In this document: positions 5,572 to 7,305 of the stretch, piece after piece
Layout: each line of letters opens with the position of its first letter
How positions within the stretch are numbered: the stretch's first letter is position 1
Origin: an uncultured archaeon
GTDB taxonomy: Archaea; Halobacteriota; Methanosarcinia; Methanosarcinales; Methanoperedenaceae
Assembly: GCA_902386085.1 (NCBI GenBank)
Contig: CABMIA010000146.1
Location: 1-7,305, forward strand
Direction of reading: 5' to 3'
DNA: 7,305 bases
The notes under the pieces: generated by a model
What the model was told of the DNA's origin: nothing
Database searches by the model: none
The model's input: only the letters and a program-made list of their open reading frames with translations
Program-made: the position numbers and the translations under genes

Positions 5572-5814
5572 ATGGTACGATTAGAGAGAGAAGGGGATTC
5601 TTTTGTACTTGTAACAGGCAATGTGCAAAAACTGGACATCAGCGTTTTGTTTAATGCCTTATCAGAGCTTCAAAAAAATTCTCCGGACAGGACCAGGATA
5701 AAGGATGGTCTTCTCTACCTTGACAACAGTACCGGAAATGACCTGAAAAAAGAAATCAGGAACATTCTGCAAAAAGCAATTGATAATAAAGGTATGACCA
5801 TCACTGACTTATAA
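5572..5814 (+). CDS. Conserved-looking small protein of unknown function, 80 residues
   Basis: Not recognised. I take the ATG at 5572 over the in-frame ATG at 5545 because GGAGGTGA (5560-5567), a near-perfect ribosome binding site, sits directly before it and the TATA box places transcription start beside 5545. The protein begins with a beta-strand-like segment (FVLVTGNV), then alternates short strands with helices, ending in a lysine-rich helix (KKEIRNILQKAIDN). It has no cysteines, signal peptide or membrane segment. The next gene starts 21 bases after its stop, in the same frame, so the two probably form an operon. It could be a partner or regulator of the 368-residue protein. Confidence 0.75.
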   Translation: MVRLEREGDSFVLVTGNVQKLDISVLFNALSELQKNSPDRTRIKDGLLYLDNSTGNDLKKEIRNILQKAIDNKGMTITDL

Positions 5815-5835
5815 CCGCAAGCCAATATTCCAGTG

Positions 5836-6942
5836 ATGGCGAAATTATTCCTGATTCCCATTATTAGCATATTCGATGTACACGATGTCGCTGTCAGGGA
5901 GTGGCTCAATAGACTTGATGAGCCAACCCTGCGAACCCATCTTGAGTACCCTTTCAGGCTTGAGCGCTTTTTCCCTGAGGGGGTGCAGCGTGCATTGATG
6001 AGCGTGGATAATGTTCACAGCGAGATCCTGCGCCTGCTCGATTTAATAGATCCCCATTCAGTTTTTCTTGATATATCGGTTGATTTTGTTGAGCTTGAGA
6101 ACAAATACAATAATAGACTGCTATCACCTCTTGAATTCTGGTCAGAATATTATCAAGTATCGTCCAGTACCAGCGGACCACAGGCGATCTACTGCATATA
6201 CATCAAAGGAATAATCGATAAGCAGATAAGGCTGATCGAAAGCAAAGACCGCCTTCCTGTAAGCGTCATCTTTTACGGCCAGGATATCAAAACACGGGAA
6301 GAGCTTATTCCAGTGTATGAAAAACTCCTTGAAAAAGACGACGAATTCTTATTACAGATGGCAAGGGTAATCAATGAAATCGCGTCGTTCCGCCAGTTGC
6401 CCAAACACCTGTGGTACAGTCCAATGCAGATAAGGCAGACAGCCATTTCGTACGAAGAGACCGAGAAATTCTACAACGAACTTATAAACCGCATGAAGGG
6501 ATTGCTTGAATTTAAAATAAGGAATTATATTATCAAAAATTTAAGAAACCATGCGTTTGAATTTATTTCGGCATACGAGAATTTTCTTGATCATAAAATG
6601 AGGGAGGATGAGATAAAAATCGCAAATATCATTGAAGGTTTGCGAATACTGACCGCCCAGGACGGGCAGGCGAACATTGTGATATTCTGCGGACCTATGC
6701 ACCATACAGCGCTTTTAAGTGCCCTGAAAAAGGAAAAGGAATTATCAGAACTTGGAATTACAATCGAAGAGATCGGTATCACTGCGCTGCTTGATAAATT
6801 GAAGCCCTTCACACAGAAGAACAGGATAATGCAAAGCAACTACGACATCGCGTTAAACATCATGGGACGCAAGAAGCCGCAAATGTATGACACTCCCAGC
6901 GCCATTCTCAATCCTGCGCCAGGTATTCCACATTTGACCTGA
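5836..6942 (+). CDS. Unknown 368-residue protein, possibly TraB/ChaN-like
   Basis: A long, soluble protein that I do not firmly recognise. Starts: GTG at 5833 or ATG at 5836; I use the ATG. No ribosome binding site is visible, so reinitiation after the 80-residue gene is likely. Two segments resemble the EreA/ChaN/TraB superfamily: VDNVHSEILRLLDLIDPHSVFLDI at about 57-80, where members have a conserved His near a strand-helix-strand ending in an acidic residue, and IVIFCGPMHHTALLSAL at 281-297, which matches a GxxH motif (Gly286, His289) after a hydrophobic strand. Between them lies a charged, helical insert (about 160-265). Other TraB features, such as the GxxH in the first segment, are not clear, so this is a low-confidence hint. 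Its end overlaps the opposing protease gene by 35 bases. Confidence 0.85.
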   Translation: MAKLFLIPIISIFDVHDVAVREWLNRLDEPTLRTHLEYPFRLERFFPEGVQRALMSVDNVHSEILRLLDLIDPHSVFLDISVDFVELENKYNNRLLSPLEFWSEYYQVSSSTSGPQAIYCIYIKGIIDKQIRLIESKDRLPVSVIFYGQDIKTREELIPVYEKLLEKDDEFLLQMARVINEIASFRQLPKHLWYSPMQIRQTAISYEETEKFYNELINRMKGLLEFKIRNYIIKNLRNHAFEFISAYENFLDHKMREDEIKIANIIEGLRILTAQDGQANIVIFCGPMHHTALLSALKKEKELSELGITIEEIGITALLDKLKPFTQKNRIMQSNYDIALNIMGRKKPQMYDTPSAILNPAPGIPHLT

Positions 6943-7305
6943 CACTTCTAAAATTTTTCATAAATTCATGGATTTCAGGCGGAAGCTCTGTTGAAACAGG
7001 CAGACCGAGATCACTGGCATCTTTTGCGGATATGAGGTGCGCATGCACCATCTCCCCTCCAATAAGCTTCTCAACAACCTGTTTCTGCTTTTCCTTATCA
7101 TCGAATTTCCCCTCAAGCAGTTCATTCACAACAGTTCTCATGAAATTCAATACTTTTTCCGAGATATCGCTCATCATAAGGGTCGTGTCATCGGCTTCCA
7201 GCCCTTTTTTTACAGCGACGTGGAGCCAGGAAGGCGCCGGGAAGACACCGCGCAGGAAGTCCCCGACCTGCGGGTCGATGGGACCGAGCGAGGCATCTTT
7301 ATCCA
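6908..7305 (-). CDS. ClpP-fold serine protease, SDH (serine dehydrogenase proteinase) family, C-terminal part
   Basis: The minus strand is open from the right edge to TGA at 6910-6908, 131 residues without the N-terminus. Reading it through, rather than starting at the Met at 7177, gives DASLGPIDPQVGDF near the left end of the visible protein. LGPIDPQ is the diagnostic motif of the SDH/SppA-like, ClpP-fold proteases. The C-terminus has AHLISAKDASDLGLPVSTELPPEI, which matches the family's usual GLPVST-like ending. The catalytic serine and the usual N-terminal membrane anchor lie outside the window. Members are thought to act in membrane protein quality control; the substrate is unknown. Convergent with the gene at 5836, overlapping by 35 bases. 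Confidence 0.85.
   Translation of the reverse strand, partial: DKDASLGPIDPQVGDFLRGVFPAPSWLHVAVKKGLEADDTTLMMSDISEKVLNFMRTVVNELLEGKFDDKEKQKQVVEKLIGGEMVHAHLISAKDASDLGLPVSTELPPEIHEFMKNFRSVRSNVEYLAQD

Overview
The window looks like chromosomal DNA of a euryarchaeon, most plausibly a cytochrome-bearing member of the Methanosarcinales or the ANME-2d/Methanoperedens group. The archaeal assignment rests on an archaeosine-type tRNA-guanine transglycosylase (TgtA), archaeal-style TATA boxes with short leaders or GGAGG-type ribosome binding sites, and oligo-T terminators. The finer assignment is inference; it rests on a secreted c-type cytochrome fragment (CSTCH) at the left edge and general gene character.

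Layout, left to right. Positions 1-211 (minus) hold the start of a secreted haem c protein that runs off the window. A non-coding gap of about 300 bases follows. Positions 519-1976 (minus) are tgtA. It shares a short AT-rich divergent promoter region with a plus-strand pair: a 111-residue zinc-ribbon-like protein and an FMN nitroreductase. An AT-rich control region (about 2941-3060) with TGAT/ATCA dyads and strong TATA boxes leads into a 48-codon Cys/His-rich small gene. Then comes complete hisS (3298-4530).

The most interesting part is 4370-5463. Directly after hisS lies a small toxin-antitoxin-like module: an intact 53-codon gene followed by a PIN-domain gene broken by a frameshift and an in-frame stop. 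It is followed by a second, partial copy of the hisS 3' end. A 103-bp core (4403-4505 and 5336-5438) matches at 101 of 103 positions, while the sequence on both sides is still alignable but clearly diverged. This is the pattern left when an element inserts into a gene end, supplies a new 3' end that restores the gene, and leaves the displaced original end on its far side. On that reading the module is cargo of a 933-bp insertion that used the hisS 3' end as its target. The chromosome without the element would have HisRS ending in ...VEDVAWKVLA, directly upstream of position 5464.

Right of the duplication, a strong TATA box and GGAGG site drive an unknown 80-residue protein and, 21 bases later, an unknown 368-residue protein. 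The latter has a GxxH motif that may point to the TraB/ChaN/EreA superfamily. Its 3' end overlaps by 35 bp, convergently, with the C-terminal part of a ClpP-fold serine protease of the SDH (serine dehydrogenase proteinase) type that enters from the right edge.
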